A stretch of 64,000 nt of DNA, from assembly GCF_033547095.1 (NCBI RefSeq), contig NZ_CP137852.1:4365001-4429000 (forward strand), given 5' to 3'. Each line of letters opens with the position of its first letter. Position 1 is the stretch's first letter. Origin of the DNA: Sediminicoccus rosea. Lineage in GTDB: Bacteria > Pseudomonadota > Alphaproteobacteria > Acetobacterales > Acetobacteraceae. Both the position numbers and the translations under genes were made by a program. Below the pieces are notes generated by a model. It was not told the DNA's origin. It ran no database searches and saw only the letters and a list, made by a program, of their open reading frames with translations. This document shows, one piece after another, positions 16,308 to 23,983 of this stretch.

Positions 16308-16930
16308 GTGCGGGGCAACTCCTCACGGGCGACGGGCGCCGGGGGCGCGGCCGCGGCATTGTCCACCAGATAGGGGCGCAGGGCGCGGCGGATCTGGAAC
16401 TCGAACTCGGTGTTCAGGTCGAACATGGTCTGGCGCAGCAGGCTCTCGGCTCCGGCGCGGCGCGCGGCCGCCGTGCTCTCGATGCTGCGCGACCGCTCGG
16501 CCGAGGCCTCGGCGAAGCCCAGGCGGCGGTCATTGCCGTCCAGGATGTCCACCCGCGCGGTGAGCTGGCAGAGCAGGCGCTCGCCCGGATCGCTCGAGAA
16601 GACGCCGCCGCCGCCCTGGTTGCGGCTGCGGACGATCTGCGCGCGGGTCACGCTGAAGCGCGCGCGGTGCTCGGTGCCGAAGGCCGCCAGGCGGTCCTGG
16701 CCCATGATGCGCACCGCCTCGGCCGGCGTGGGCCGCAGGTCGCGCCCGGCATCATTCGGCCCCGGGGCAGGCATGCGGTCCTCGATGTCGATCCGCGCCA
16801 CGTCGAGACGGATCTGCGTGAGGTGGCGATAGGCGATGGGCGGCCCGTCCTCCTGCGGCGCGGGCGGTGTGGAGGCGCAGGCGGCGAGCGTCACGGGCAG
16901 CAGAAGCAGGGTGCGCCGAGAATGCGGCAT
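16304..16930 (-). CDS. hypothetical lipoprotein
   Basis: A 208-residue protein. The start chosen is the ATG at 16930, preceded on its strand by GGGAGGAT; a longer frame upstream runs into hslO. An n-region of Arg residues and a hydrophobic stretch lead to LAAC (lipobox, Cys about residue 18), so it should be lipid-anchored. The mature part repeats IRLDVARIDIEDR and GTEHRARFSVTRAQI-type strands and has a helical C-terminus, similar to small alphaproteobacterial lipoproteins of unknown function. It sits between hslO and the RidA gene in one transcription unit. Confidence 0.75.
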   Translation of the reverse strand: MPHSRRTLLLLPVTLAACASTPPAPQEDGPPIAYRHLTQIRLDVARIDIEDRMPAPGPNDAGRDLRPTPAEAVRIMGQDRLAAFGTEHRARFSVTRAQIVRSRNQGGGGVFSSDPGERLLCQLTARVDILDGNDRRLGFAEASAERSRSIESTAAARRAGAESLLRQTMFDLNTEFEFQIRRALRPYLVDNAAAAPPAPVAREELPRT

Positions 16931-16949
16931 GGCGGATCCTCCCGGGGAT

Positions 16950-17897
16950 TCAGGCCTCTTTTCCGCGAATCGCTTCGCGGTCGAAGCGGAAGCCATAGTT
17001 GCAGAATTCGCATGTCATGGTGATGACACCAGCCTCGGCCATGTGATCGAGGTCGGGCACGGGGAAGCCTTCCAGCACCTGCGCGAGGCGCGAGCGCGAG
17101 CAGCGGCAGCCATAGGCCAGCGCGCGCGCCTGGCCGAGCTCCAGCCCTTCCAGCGAGAAGAGGCGGTGCAGCAGGGTCTCGGGCGGCAGCGCGTCATCCA
17201 GCAATTCGGCATCGGTCAGCGTGCCGGCGAGGACGAGCGCGGTGCGCCAGGCCTCCTCCTGCGCTTCGGCGTCCAGCGGCTCGCCCGTGCCGCCTTCGCT
17301 TGCGATGCGCTCCATGATGAAGGCGCTGGCCCGCCAGCCCTTCTCGGTGCGGGCGCAGGCGAGGCGGACATGGCTGCGCAGCTGCTCGGAGGTGGCGAAG
17401 TAGTTGCCCGTCATCTCGGCCAGGTCCGCGCCCTCGATGGCGACGATGCCCTGGTAGCGTTCCATGTCCTCGCCCTGGTCGCAGGTAAAGGCGAGGTAGC
17501 CGCGGCCGAGCAGGGCCCGGGCCGAGACATTCTTGCCATATTGCGACAGGCGCTCGGCATCGGCGCGGGCATAGCCGCGCAGCGCGCCCTGGTCCGTGCA
17601 ATCGGCCAACAGCATGGAGACGGGGCCGTCGCTCTTGGCCTGCAGCGAGAAGCTGCCGCGATACTTGAGGGCGGCGGCGAGGCCGGCGGTCAGCGCCATC
17701 GCCTCGCCCAGCAGGCGCGTCACCGCATCGGCGCTGTCGTGGCGCGTCAGCAGCGCATCGGCCAGTGGGCCGAGCCGCACGAGGCGGCCACGCACCGGCT
17801 TGTTGTCGAGGTGGAAGGGCAGCACGCCGCGCGGGACCACGAGGTCGGGCACGGGCGGGCGATCATGATCGAGGAAGTCGGGTGTCGGCTGGGTCAC
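16950..17897 (-). CDS. hslO: redox-regulated chaperone Hsp33
   Basis: A 315-residue cytoplasmic holdase activated by oxidation and unfolding. The zinc-binding cysteines are all present as CxC (C264, C266) and CxxC (C296, C299), with GCRCSR and CEFC visible. Length and the N-terminal domain (ALKYRGSFSLQ, YQGIVAIEG) fit. The start is GTG at 17897, because no ATG lies nearby in frame. Directly upstream is a tandem 15-bp direct repeat (17903-17936), within the leader or promoter. The gene follows the MarR/small-peptide pair by 55 bases, so it may also be read from that promoter. Confidence 0.95.
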   Translation of the reverse strand: MTQPTPDFLDHDRPPVPDLVVPRGVLPFHLDNKPVRGRLVRLGPLADALLTRHDSADAVTRLLGEAMALTAGLAAALKYRGSFSLQAKSDGPVSMLLADCTDQGALRGYARADAERLSQYGKNVSARALLGRGYLAFTCDQGEDMERYQGIVAIEGADLAEMTGNYFATSEQLRSHVRLACARTEKGWRASAFIMERIASEGGTGEPLDAEAQEEAWRTALVLAGTLTDAELLDDALPPETLLHRLFSLEGLELGQARALAYGCRCSRSRLAQVLEGFPVPDLDHMAEAGVITMTCEFCNYGFRFDREAIRGKEA

Positions 17898-17902
17898 AAG
17901 CT

Positions 17903-17936
17903 GGATTAGACCAGACCCGGGGGATTAGACCAGACC
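17903..17936. repeat. tandem direct repeat in the hslO leader
   Basis: GGATTAGACCAGACC occurs at 17903-17917 and again at 17922-17936, start to start 19 bases. The first copy lies inside CTGGATTAGACCAG, which has CTGG/CCAG ends in inverted orientation. Location 6-39 bases upstream of the hslO start suggests a regulator site or a duplication of the promoter or leader. Confidence 0.7.
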
Positions 17937-17952
17937 GGAGCAGCCGCCGGGC

Positions 17953-18048
17953 TCACCCCGTCACCAGCACCAGGATCTGCACCAGCGCCGAAACGACGAG
18001 CAGGACCAGGATGATCCCGCCCAGCCGGTCCGGCGAGGGCAGCCTCAC
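17953..18048 (-). CDS. 31-residue single-span membrane peptide coupled to MarR
   Basis: This short gene starts with GTG at 18048 overlapping the MarR stop (GTGA) and encodes 31 residues: a short N-terminal segment with two Arg and an Asp, then LGGIILVLLVVSALVQILVL, an almost perfect single transmembrane helix, and VTG at the end. The overlap with the regulator, the clean membrane helix and standard codon use argue for a real microprotein. It could anchor or modulate a transporter or act with the MarR protein; no family is recognised. It is below the length cut-off of most gene finders. Confidence 0.5.
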   Translation of the reverse strand: MRLPSPDRLGGIILVLLVVSALVQILVLVTG

Positions 18049-18512
18049 GCGGCCATCGCGCTGCGGCGCGTCTTGGGCGGCTTGGTCATCATGGCGCGCA
18101 GGAGCTGCTTGAGCTGCATGCGGTCGATCGCCGGGAAGCGGGCCAGCACCTCCGCCTCATGCGCCTTCGCCGCGACCAGCAGGTTCTTCACCATCTGCTC
18201 GCCCCGCGGCAGCATCTGGATGCGGACCACGCGGCGGTCCCGCGCATCCGGCATGCGCTTGACGATGCCGTCCCGCACCATGCGGTCCAGCAGCTTGGTC
18301 ATGGTGGGCTGCTGCAGCAGGCAAGCCTCGGCCAGGCCCGTCACCGTCTCGCCCGGGCTGCCCGAGAGGGTGGCCAGCACGCGCCAGACCGGAACGGAGA
18401 CGCCTTCCTTTCGCAGCTTCGCGTGGAATTCCGAGGATACCGCGTGTGAGGCGCGCGCCATCAGATACAGCAGGTAGTCGTCGACAAAACGTTCTGTCCC
18501 AGGCGCTTCCAT
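18045..18512 (-). CDS. MarR-family transcriptional regulator
   Basis: A 155-residue winged-helix regulator. The helix-turn-helix region (about 55-80) reads ETVTGLAEACLLQQPTMTKLL and the wing contains DARDRRVVRIQ, the MarR hallmark 'D.RD.R...'. It is divergent from the NicX-like cluster with a 130-base spacer containing a palindrome (18597-18614). By analogy with NicR, the MarR-type repressor of nicotinate catabolism, it probably represses the divergent genes until a pathway intermediate binds. That link is inference from context. Confidence 0.9.
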   Translation of the reverse strand: MEAPGTERFVDDYLLYLMARASHAVSSEFHAKLRKEGVSVPVWRVLATLSGSPGETVTGLAEACLLQQPTMTKLLDRMVRDGIVKRMPDARDRRVVRIQMLPRGEQMVKNLLVAAKAHEAEVLARFPAIDRMQLKQLLRAMMTKPPKTRRSAMAA

Positions 18513-18596
18513 GTCTTCCTCGGAGTCATTCAGTGTCTCTGAACCGTGTCATCCGGTTTCGCGGGCATGCAATTACGGGGAAATACGGATGCCTGA

Positions 18597-18614
18597 CATA
18601 TGAAAATTCATGTG
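18597..18614. promoter_or_regulatory. candidate MarR operator
   Basis: CATATGAA-AA-TTCATGTG is an inverted repeat (7 of 8 positions) in an AT-rich island between the divergent MarR and NicX-like genes. It is 29 bases upstream of the NicX-like start and may overlap that gene's -10 region (a TTACGG at 18573 lies 17 bases further up). Size and AT-richness suit MarR binding. Confidence 0.5.
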
Positions 18615-18642
18615 ATAACCTCCCTCGAAATGGGAGATCCGG

Positions 18643-19677
18643 ATGTCGCTTCCGACCCTCGAACCCGCCTGGATCTCGGCCTTTGAGGCCGTGTTCCGCC
18701 GCTGCAAGCTGGCCCCGGGCGATCTGGCCTGCCTGCTGACCGAAAGCCGGTCCCGCCCCTTGAACATCGCCCTGGCCGAGGCGGCGATGGCCCGAATCGG
18801 CGCCAGATTCATCCGGATGTCTCTCCCGACACCGCCGCAGACCGCTCCGGTTCCGATTCGTTCCACCGGCGCATCGCGCGCCATCGCCGGCCATCCCGCG
18901 GCGCTGGCCGCGCTGGCCGCCTGCCCCTTCATCGTGGACCTCACCGTGGAAGGGCTGCTGCACGCGCCCGAACTCAAGCAGATCCTGGGCGCGGGGAGCC
19001 GTGTGCTGATGGTCAGCAACGAGCATCCGGACGCGCTGGAGCGCCTGGTGCCGACCGATGCCGATGAAGCCATCGCCAAGGCCGCCGTGAAGCGGGCCCG
19101 GGCAGCGAGGCGCATGCAGGTCACCTCCGCCGCCGGCACGGATCTGCGCGTAAACATGGAGGGGGCACCCAGCGTCGGCGTATGGGGCTGGACGGACCGG
19201 CCGGGCACCATCGCCCATTGGCCGGGCGGCATCCTCGTCGCCTTCCCCCGCGCAGGCTCGGTCGAGGGGCGGCTCGTGCTTGATGCGGGCGACGTGAACC
19301 TCACCTTCAAGCGCTACATCGAACGCCCGATCACGCTCACCATCGAGCAGGACCACATCACCCGCATCGAGGGAAAGGGCGCCGATGCCGAGATGATGCG
19401 CCGCTACCTCGAAGCCTGGGGCGACCGCGCGGCCTATGCGGTGAGCCATGTCGGCTGGGGGCTGAACCGCGCCGCGCGCTACGAGGCGCTCGCCTTCTAC
19501 GACCGCGAGGACACCAACGGCACCGAGCTGCGCGCGGTGGCCGGCAATTTCCTCTTCTCCACCGGCGCCAATGAATTCGCCGGGCGCTTCACCGAAGGGC
19601 ATTTCGACATCCCGGTCTTCAACACCACCATCACGCTCGATGGCGAGGATGTGGTGCGCGAAGGTGTGCTGTTGTGA
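18643..19677 (+). CDS. nicX: NicX-like 2,5-dihydroxypyridine 5,6-dioxygenase family protein
   Basis: A 344-residue enzyme resembling NicX of Pseudomonas putida along its length. Shared blocks include SVGVWGWTDRPGTIAHWPGG (NicX: 'ePGRWDHWPSG'), EGRLVLDAGDVNL, VSHVGWGLN, NFLFSTGANE and GHFDIPV. The expected Fe(II) ligands are present: His269 in SHVGWG, His320 and Asp322 in GHFD. NicX opens the pyridine ring of 2,5-dihydroxypyridine to N-formylmaleamate; the fold belongs to the M29-like metalloenzymes, so another substrate is possible. A GGGAG site precedes ATG 18643. The stop overlaps the next gene (GTGA), and the operon continues to 23005. Confidence 0.75.
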   Translation: MSLPTLEPAWISAFEAVFRRCKLAPGDLACLLTESRSRPLNIALAEAAMARIGARFIRMSLPTPPQTAPVPIRSTGASRAIAGHPAALAALAACPFIVDLTVEGLLHAPELKQILGAGSRVLMVSNEHPDALERLVPTDADEAIAKAAVKRARAARRMQVTSAAGTDLRVNMEGAPSVGVWGWTDRPGTIAHWPGGILVAFPRAGSVEGRLVLDAGDVNLTFKRYIERPITLTIEQDHITRIEGKGADAEMMRRYLEAWGDRAAYAVSHVGWGLNRAARYEALAFYDREDTNGTELRAVAGNFLFSTGANEFAGRFTEGHFDIPVFNTTITLDGEDVVREGVLL

Positions 19678-20396
19678 CGCCCGCCCTGCTATTGCATGGC
19701 ATCGGTGGCCGCGCCGCGCTCTGGGCGCCGAGTGTGGCCGCCCTCGCCCCGCGCCCGGTCATCGCCATGGACATGCCGGGCTATGACGGCAAGGGCCCGG
19801 CCCTCGCCAGCTTCGAAGCCTTGGCCGATGCGGCAGTGGCGCAGCTCAACGCCGCCGGCATCACCGAGGCCGATGTGGTGGGCCATTCGCTGGGCGGGAT
19901 GATCGCGCTCGAGCTCGCGCTGCGGCATCCATCGCGCGTCCGGCGCCTTGTCATCGTGGCCAGTTCGCCGGCCTTCGGCAGCCGCGATCCGGCCTTCCGC
20001 GAGAGCTTCCTCGCCGCGCGGCAAAAGCCGCTGGATGAGGGGATCGGCATGGCGGGCGTGGCCGCCGCGCTGGTCCCGGCCATGCTCGGCCCCGCCGCCG
20101 ATCCGGGCGCGGCCCCCGCCGCCATGGCCGCCATGGGCAGCGTGGACGAGGCCGCCTATCGCGCGACACTCGCCGTGCTCACCGGCTTCGACCGCCGCGC
20201 CGACCTGCCGCGCGTGACGCAGCCCGCCCTGCTCATCGCGGGCGAAGCCGACCAGACCGCGCCGCCCCGCGGCATGGCCCGCATGGCCGAAGCCATGCCC
20301 GATGCGCGGATCATCGTGATCCCCGGTGCCGGCCACCTTCTGCCGCTGGAAGCGCCCGGCGCCTTCCACGCGGCCCTTCTCGAATTCCTGAGCTGA
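19674..20396 (+). CDS. alpha/beta hydrolase, NicD-like (N-formylmaleamate deformylase candidate)
   Basis: A 240-residue alpha/beta hydrolase starting at GTG 19674. It has the oxyanion motif LLLHGIGG, nucleophile elbow GHSLGG (Ser near residue 71), an acidic residue in LIAGEADQT and the catalytic His in GAGHLLPLE. In nicotinate degradation NicD removes formate from the NicX product, and the immediate coupling to a NicX-like gene makes that role likely. The family is broad, so the substrate is inferred from context. It is followed 12 bases later by an acyl-CoA dehydrogenase gene with a GGAG site. Confidence 0.7.
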   Translation: MTPALLLHGIGGRAALWAPSVAALAPRPVIAMDMPGYDGKGPALASFEALADAAVAQLNAAGITEADVVGHSLGGMIALELALRHPSRVRRLVIVASSPAFGSRDPAFRESFLAARQKPLDEGIGMAGVAAALVPAMLGPAADPGAAPAAMAAMGSVDEAAYRATLAVLTGFDRRADLPRVTQPALLIAGEADQTAPPRGMARMAEAMPDARIIVIPGAGHLLPLEAPGAFHAALLEFLS

Positions 20397-20408
20397 AGGA
20401 GAGCGCCC

Positions 20409-21671
20409 ATGGACATGCCGCTGCCCGTGACCGCCGATGCGCCGATCTTTGACCCGCGCGGCTTCCGCCTCTCGCCCTTCGAGGCGGAACTCACCGCCCG
20501 CGCCCGCGAATTCGGCGCACGCATCCTCGCCCCCCGCGCCGCCCGCTGGGACCGCGAGGCGAGCTTCCCCACGGACAATTACGACGACATGCGCCGCGAA
20601 GGCTGGCTCGGCATCTGCATCCCCCGCGCGGATGGCGGCATGGGCGCCGATTTCCGCGCCTATTGCCTGGCCGCGGCGGAATTCGGCCGGTACTGCGGTG
20701 CCACGGCCCTGACCTGGAACATGCATGTCTGCAGCACCCTCTGGACCGGCCTGCTGACCGATGACCTGGAGATGGATGCCGCGACGCGCGCCCTGCACCA
20801 TGACCGCCGCAAGCTGCATTACGCGAATATCCTGGAGCGCGGCGCCGTCTTCTCGCAGCCCTTCTCCGAAGGCGGCGCGGCGGCGGCCGGGACCGTCGCC
20901 TTCGGCACCACGGCCACGCCGGTCGAGGGCGGCTTCCGCATCAATGGCAAGAAGATCTTCGCCTCGCTCTCCGGCCATGCCGATTGCTACGGCATCCTCT
21001 GCACCGAGGTGCAGGGCGAGGCGAAGCTCTCGCGGCGGGACACGCTCTACCTCGCCATCCCCAAGGATGCGCCGGGCGTCTCGGTCGAGGGCGAGTGGGA
21101 TCCACTCGGCATGCGCGGCACGGTGAGCCGCAACCTGATCTTCAAGGATGTCTTCGTGCCCGAGAGCGCGGCCCTGATGCCGCCCGGCCTCTACTTCCAG
21201 GCCGCCTCGCGCTGGCCGCACATGTTCATGACGCTGACCCCCACCTATATGGGACTGGCCCAGGCCGCCTATGACTTCACCGTGCGCTACCTGCGTGGCG
21301 AGCAGCCGGGCACGCCGCCGGTGAAGCGCCGCATGTATCCCACGAAGCAGATCGCCGTCGCCGAGATGCGCATCATGCTGGAGCAGACCAAGGCGCTCTG
21401 GTTCCAGGCGATCAGCGAAGCCGGGCCCGACCCGTCCAAGGAGCAGATGCTGCGCGCGCTCGCCGCGCAGAACACGGTGATGGAAAATGCCAATGCGCTG
21501 GCCGCCAAGGCGGTCCGGACCTGCGGCGGCCAGGCCATGCTGAAGACGCTGCCCCTGGAACGCATCTACCGCGACAGCCGCTGTGGCAGCCTCATGCTGC
21601 CCTGGACGGCCGAGCTCTGCGTGGATCGCATCGGCCGCGACGCGCTCTATGAGAAGGGCGAAGCGGATTGA
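20409..21671 (+). CDS. acyl-CoA dehydrogenase family protein
   Basis: A 420-residue flavoprotein of normal family length. The N-terminal helical domain runs into CIPRADGGMGADFR, the middle domain has FSQPFSEGG and GKKIFASLSGHADCYGI, then DPLGMRGTVSRN, and the C-terminal helices end with CGGQAMLKTLPLERIYRDSRCG. These enzymes desaturate acyl-CoA thioesters or oxidise related substrates using FAD; some members act on N-heterocyclic or nitro compounds instead. Its place between a ring-cleavage pair and a CoA ligase suggests a role downstream of, or parallel to, heterocycle breakdown. Stop and next start overlap (TGATG). Confidence 0.85.
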   Translation: MDMPLPVTADAPIFDPRGFRLSPFEAELTARAREFGARILAPRAARWDREASFPTDNYDDMRREGWLGICIPRADGGMGADFRAYCLAAAEFGRYCGATALTWNMHVCSTLWTGLLTDDLEMDAATRALHHDRRKLHYANILERGAVFSQPFSEGGAAAAGTVAFGTTATPVEGGFRINGKKIFASLSGHADCYGILCTEVQGEAKLSRRDTLYLAIPKDAPGVSVEGEWDPLGMRGTVSRNLIFKDVFVPESAALMPPGLYFQAASRWPHMFMTLTPTYMGLAQAAYDFTVRYLRGEQPGTPPVKRRMYPTKQIAVAEMRIMLEQTKALWFQAISEAGPDPSKEQMLRALAAQNTVMENANALAAKAVRTCGGQAMLKTLPLERIYRDSRCGSLMLPWTAELCVDRIGRDALYEKGEAD

Positions 21672-23005
21672 TGCAGGGCTTCGACCTCCCTGCCCTCACG
21701 CCGCTGATCGAGGCCGAGGAGGCGCTGCTGCGCGGCGAAGGCATCCGCGCGGGCGACCGCGTGGGCTGGATCGGGTTGAACGATCCCGGGATGCTTGCCT
21801 GCCTCTTCGCCTGCGAGCGCATCGGCGCCGTGCTGGTCCCGCTGAACTGGCGCCTCGCGGCCGAGGAGCTCCAATGGATCGCGGCCGATGCCGGCCTCGC
21901 TTTACTGCGCGAGGGGCCGGAATCGGGCGCCGTCACGCCGCATGCCATGCCCTCGCCCGCGCCCTGCGCCGCGCTGCTGATCGGCTACACCTCCGGCACA
22001 ACGGGCCGGCCCAAGGGCGCGATGCTGAGCCGCGCGGCACTGCACGCCAATGCGGAGAATGCGCGGCGCCTCTTCGCGCTGACGCCCGAGGACCATGTGC
22101 TGACTGTGCTGCCGCTGTTTCATGTGGGCGGGCTGAACATCCAGACGGTGCCCGCGCTGCTCGCCGGGGCGCGCGTCACGCTGCTGCCAAAGTTCGACCC
22201 CGAGGGCTTCTTCGACGCCGTCGAGCGCCTGCGCCCCACGCTGACGCTGCTGGTGCCGGCGGTGATGACGGCGCTGGTGCGGCATCCGCGCTGGGCCAGC
22301 GCCGACCTCTCCTCGCTGCGCGCCATCGGCGCCGGCTCCTCCGAGGTGCCGCTGCCCCTGATCGAGGCCTTCCACGCGCGCGGCATCCCCGTGCAGCAGG
22401 TCTATGGCATGACGGAGACGAGCCCTATCGCCATCGCGCAGACGCGCGATGAGGCGCTGGCCGCGCCCGGCTCCATCGGCACAGCGGCACCGCTCTGCGA
22501 GGCGCGCATCGTGCTGCCTGATGGCACCGGAGCGCCAAGCGGCACGCCGGGCGAGATCGAAATCCGCGGCGCCAATGTCATGACCGGCTATTGGGCGCGG
22601 CCCGATGCCACGGCGGAGGCCCTGCATGAGGGCTGGTTCCGCACCGGCGATATCGGCCTGCAGGACGAAGCGGGCCGCTTCTGGTTCACTGACCGCCTCA
22701 AGCGGGTGATCATCTCGGGCGGCGAGAACATCTATCCGGCGGAGCTGGAGCGCGTGCTGGCCGAGGTGCCGGGCCTCACCGAATACGCCATCATCGGCCG
22801 GCCCGATCCGCGCTGGGGCGAGGTGCCCGTCGCCGTGATCGTGGCCGAACCCGGCTTCAACGAGGCGGCGATCACCGCCCGCTTCGAGGCGAGGCTGGCG
22901 CGCTTCAAGCACCCCCGCGCCATCCTGCGCGTCCCCGCCCTGCCGCGCACGGCGCTCGGCAAGGTGCAGGTGGAGAAGCTGCGGGCGCTTACGGCAGGCG
23001 GTTAG
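21671..23005 (+). CDS. AMP-dependent acyl-CoA synthetase/ligase
   Basis: A 444-residue ANL-superfamily ligase, short at the N-terminus relative to the usual 500-550. The phosphate-binding loop is YTSGTTGRPKGAM, followed by QVYGMTETSP, GWFRTGDIG, DRLKRVIISGGENIYPAELE and the C-terminal lysine region PRTALGKVQ. It activates a carboxylic acid to its CoA thioester through an adenylate. The partner acyl-CoA dehydrogenase is immediately upstream and coupled. Its 3' end overlaps the opposite-strand reductase gene by 17 bases. Confidence 0.88.
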   Translation: MQGFDLPALTPLIEAEEALLRGEGIRAGDRVGWIGLNDPGMLACLFACERIGAVLVPLNWRLAAEELQWIAADAGLALLREGPESGAVTPHAMPSPAPCAALLIGYTSGTTGRPKGAMLSRAALHANAENARRLFALTPEDHVLTVLPLFHVGGLNIQTVPALLAGARVTLLPKFDPEGFFDAVERLRPTLTLLVPAVMTALVRHPRWASADLSSLRAIGAGSSEVPLPLIEAFHARGIPVQQVYGMTETSPIAIAQTRDEALAAPGSIGTAAPLCEARIVLPDGTGAPSGTPGEIEIRGANVMTGYWARPDATAEALHEGWFRTGDIGLQDEAGRFWFTDRLKRVIISGGENIYPAELERVLAEVPGLTEYAIIGRPDPRWGEVPVAVIVAEPGFNEAAITARFEARLARFKHPRAILRVPALPRTALGKVQVEKLRALTAGG

Positions 23006-23921
23006 CCGCGCGTCGCTGCTCATAGGCGCGGGCATGCAGCGCCGCCGCGTCATGGATCGCCGTCTCCACCCCCGCGCGCCGCGCGGCCTCGGCCAGGAAG
23101 CCCAGGATATGCTCGCCCTCGATGCGGTTGCCCGCTTCGATGTCGCGCAGCATGGAGGTGGCGTAGGCGCTGCCCGGCTCGCTGAAGAGGGCACGGTATT
23201 CGGCCATGAAGCTCTCGGGCATCGGGTGGCCGTGATGCGCGGCGATGGCGGCGTTGCGGGCCAGCACCTCCTGCAGCCAGGCGCTGCCGCCGCCGCGGAC
23301 GATCTCGCCGACATTGGCGCGCATCAGCACGGTGCCGACGGCGCTGGTCCCGAGATGCACGAGCTTCTCCCACATGCGCTGCGCGATGTTGGAGACGGCC
23401 TTCGCCTCCATCCCGCGCGCGCCGGCGAAGGCGGCCTCGATCGCCGCCACGCGCGCGCTCATCCCGCCCGCCACCTCGCCGAAGGTCAGCCAGCGCCAGT
23501 CGTTCAGCTGCTTCACCACGCCATCGGGCGTCAGCGTCGCCTGGATCTTGCACAGCCCGCCCAGCACGCGCTCCACGCCGAAGCGCGCCTGCAGGGTCTC
23601 GATGTGGGAGAGGCCGTTCAGCACGGGCAGGATCGCGGTCCGCGCATCCATGGCGGGCGCGATGCTGGCCATCGCATCCTCCAGGTCATAGGCCTTGCAG
23701 GTGAGCAGGATCACGTCCCAGCCGGGCGTGAGCGCCTCCGCCGTCACGGTCTTCACCGGCAGGCGCGCATCGCCAAAGGGGCTTTCGAGGATCAGGCCCT
23801 GGCCGGCCAGCCGCTCGGCGCGGCGCGGACGGACGAGGAAGGTCACGTCGCCGCCGGCCTCGGCCAGCCTGCCGCCGAAATAGCCGCCCAGCGCCCCTGC
23901 CCCCAGCACCAGCATCCGCAT
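22989..23921 (-). CDS. 2-dehydropantoate 2-reductase (PanE/ApbA) family protein
   Basis: A 310-residue NADPH-dependent reductase. The Rossmann motif GAGALGGYFGGRLAEAG begins at residue 7, LTCKAYD supplies the conserved Lys, and KLVHLGTSAVGTVL with the downstream helices form the C-terminal ketopantoate reductase domain. Canonical function is ketopantoate to pantoate in CoA synthesis, but paralogues beside catabolic clusters often act on other 2-keto acids. It is convergent with the CoA ligase (17-base overlap) and divergent from the MacA-like gene, sharing a 62-base promoter spacer. Confidence 0.85.
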   Translation of the reverse strand: MRMLVLGAGALGGYFGGRLAEAGGDVTFLVRPRRAERLAGQGLILESPFGDARLPVKTVTAEALTPGWDVILLTCKAYDLEDAMASIAPAMDARTAILPVLNGLSHIETLQARFGVERVLGGLCKIQATLTPDGVVKQLNDWRWLTFGEVAGGMSARVAAIEAAFAGARGMEAKAVSNIAQRMWEKLVHLGTSAVGTVLMRANVGEIVRGGGSAWLQEVLARNAAIAAHHGHPMPESFMAEYRALFSEPGSAYATSMLRDIEAGNRIEGEHILGFLAEAARRAGVETAIHDAAALHARAYEQRRAANRLP

Positions 23922-23966
23922 GCGACAATCCTTTCCATCCGCGACATAAGCGCGTTACACCCGTGG

Positions 23967-23976
23967 CTTAGCTAAG
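23967..23976. promoter_or_regulatory. palindrome in the spacer before the MacA/lyase operon
   Basis: CTTAGCTAAG is a perfect 10-bp palindrome ending seven bases before the MacA-like ATG, so it overlaps the ribosome-binding region. It is in a 62-base divergent spacer. It might be an operator for the operon; chance cannot be excluded for ten bases. Confidence 0.3.
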
Positions 23977-23983
23977 AGAAGTC

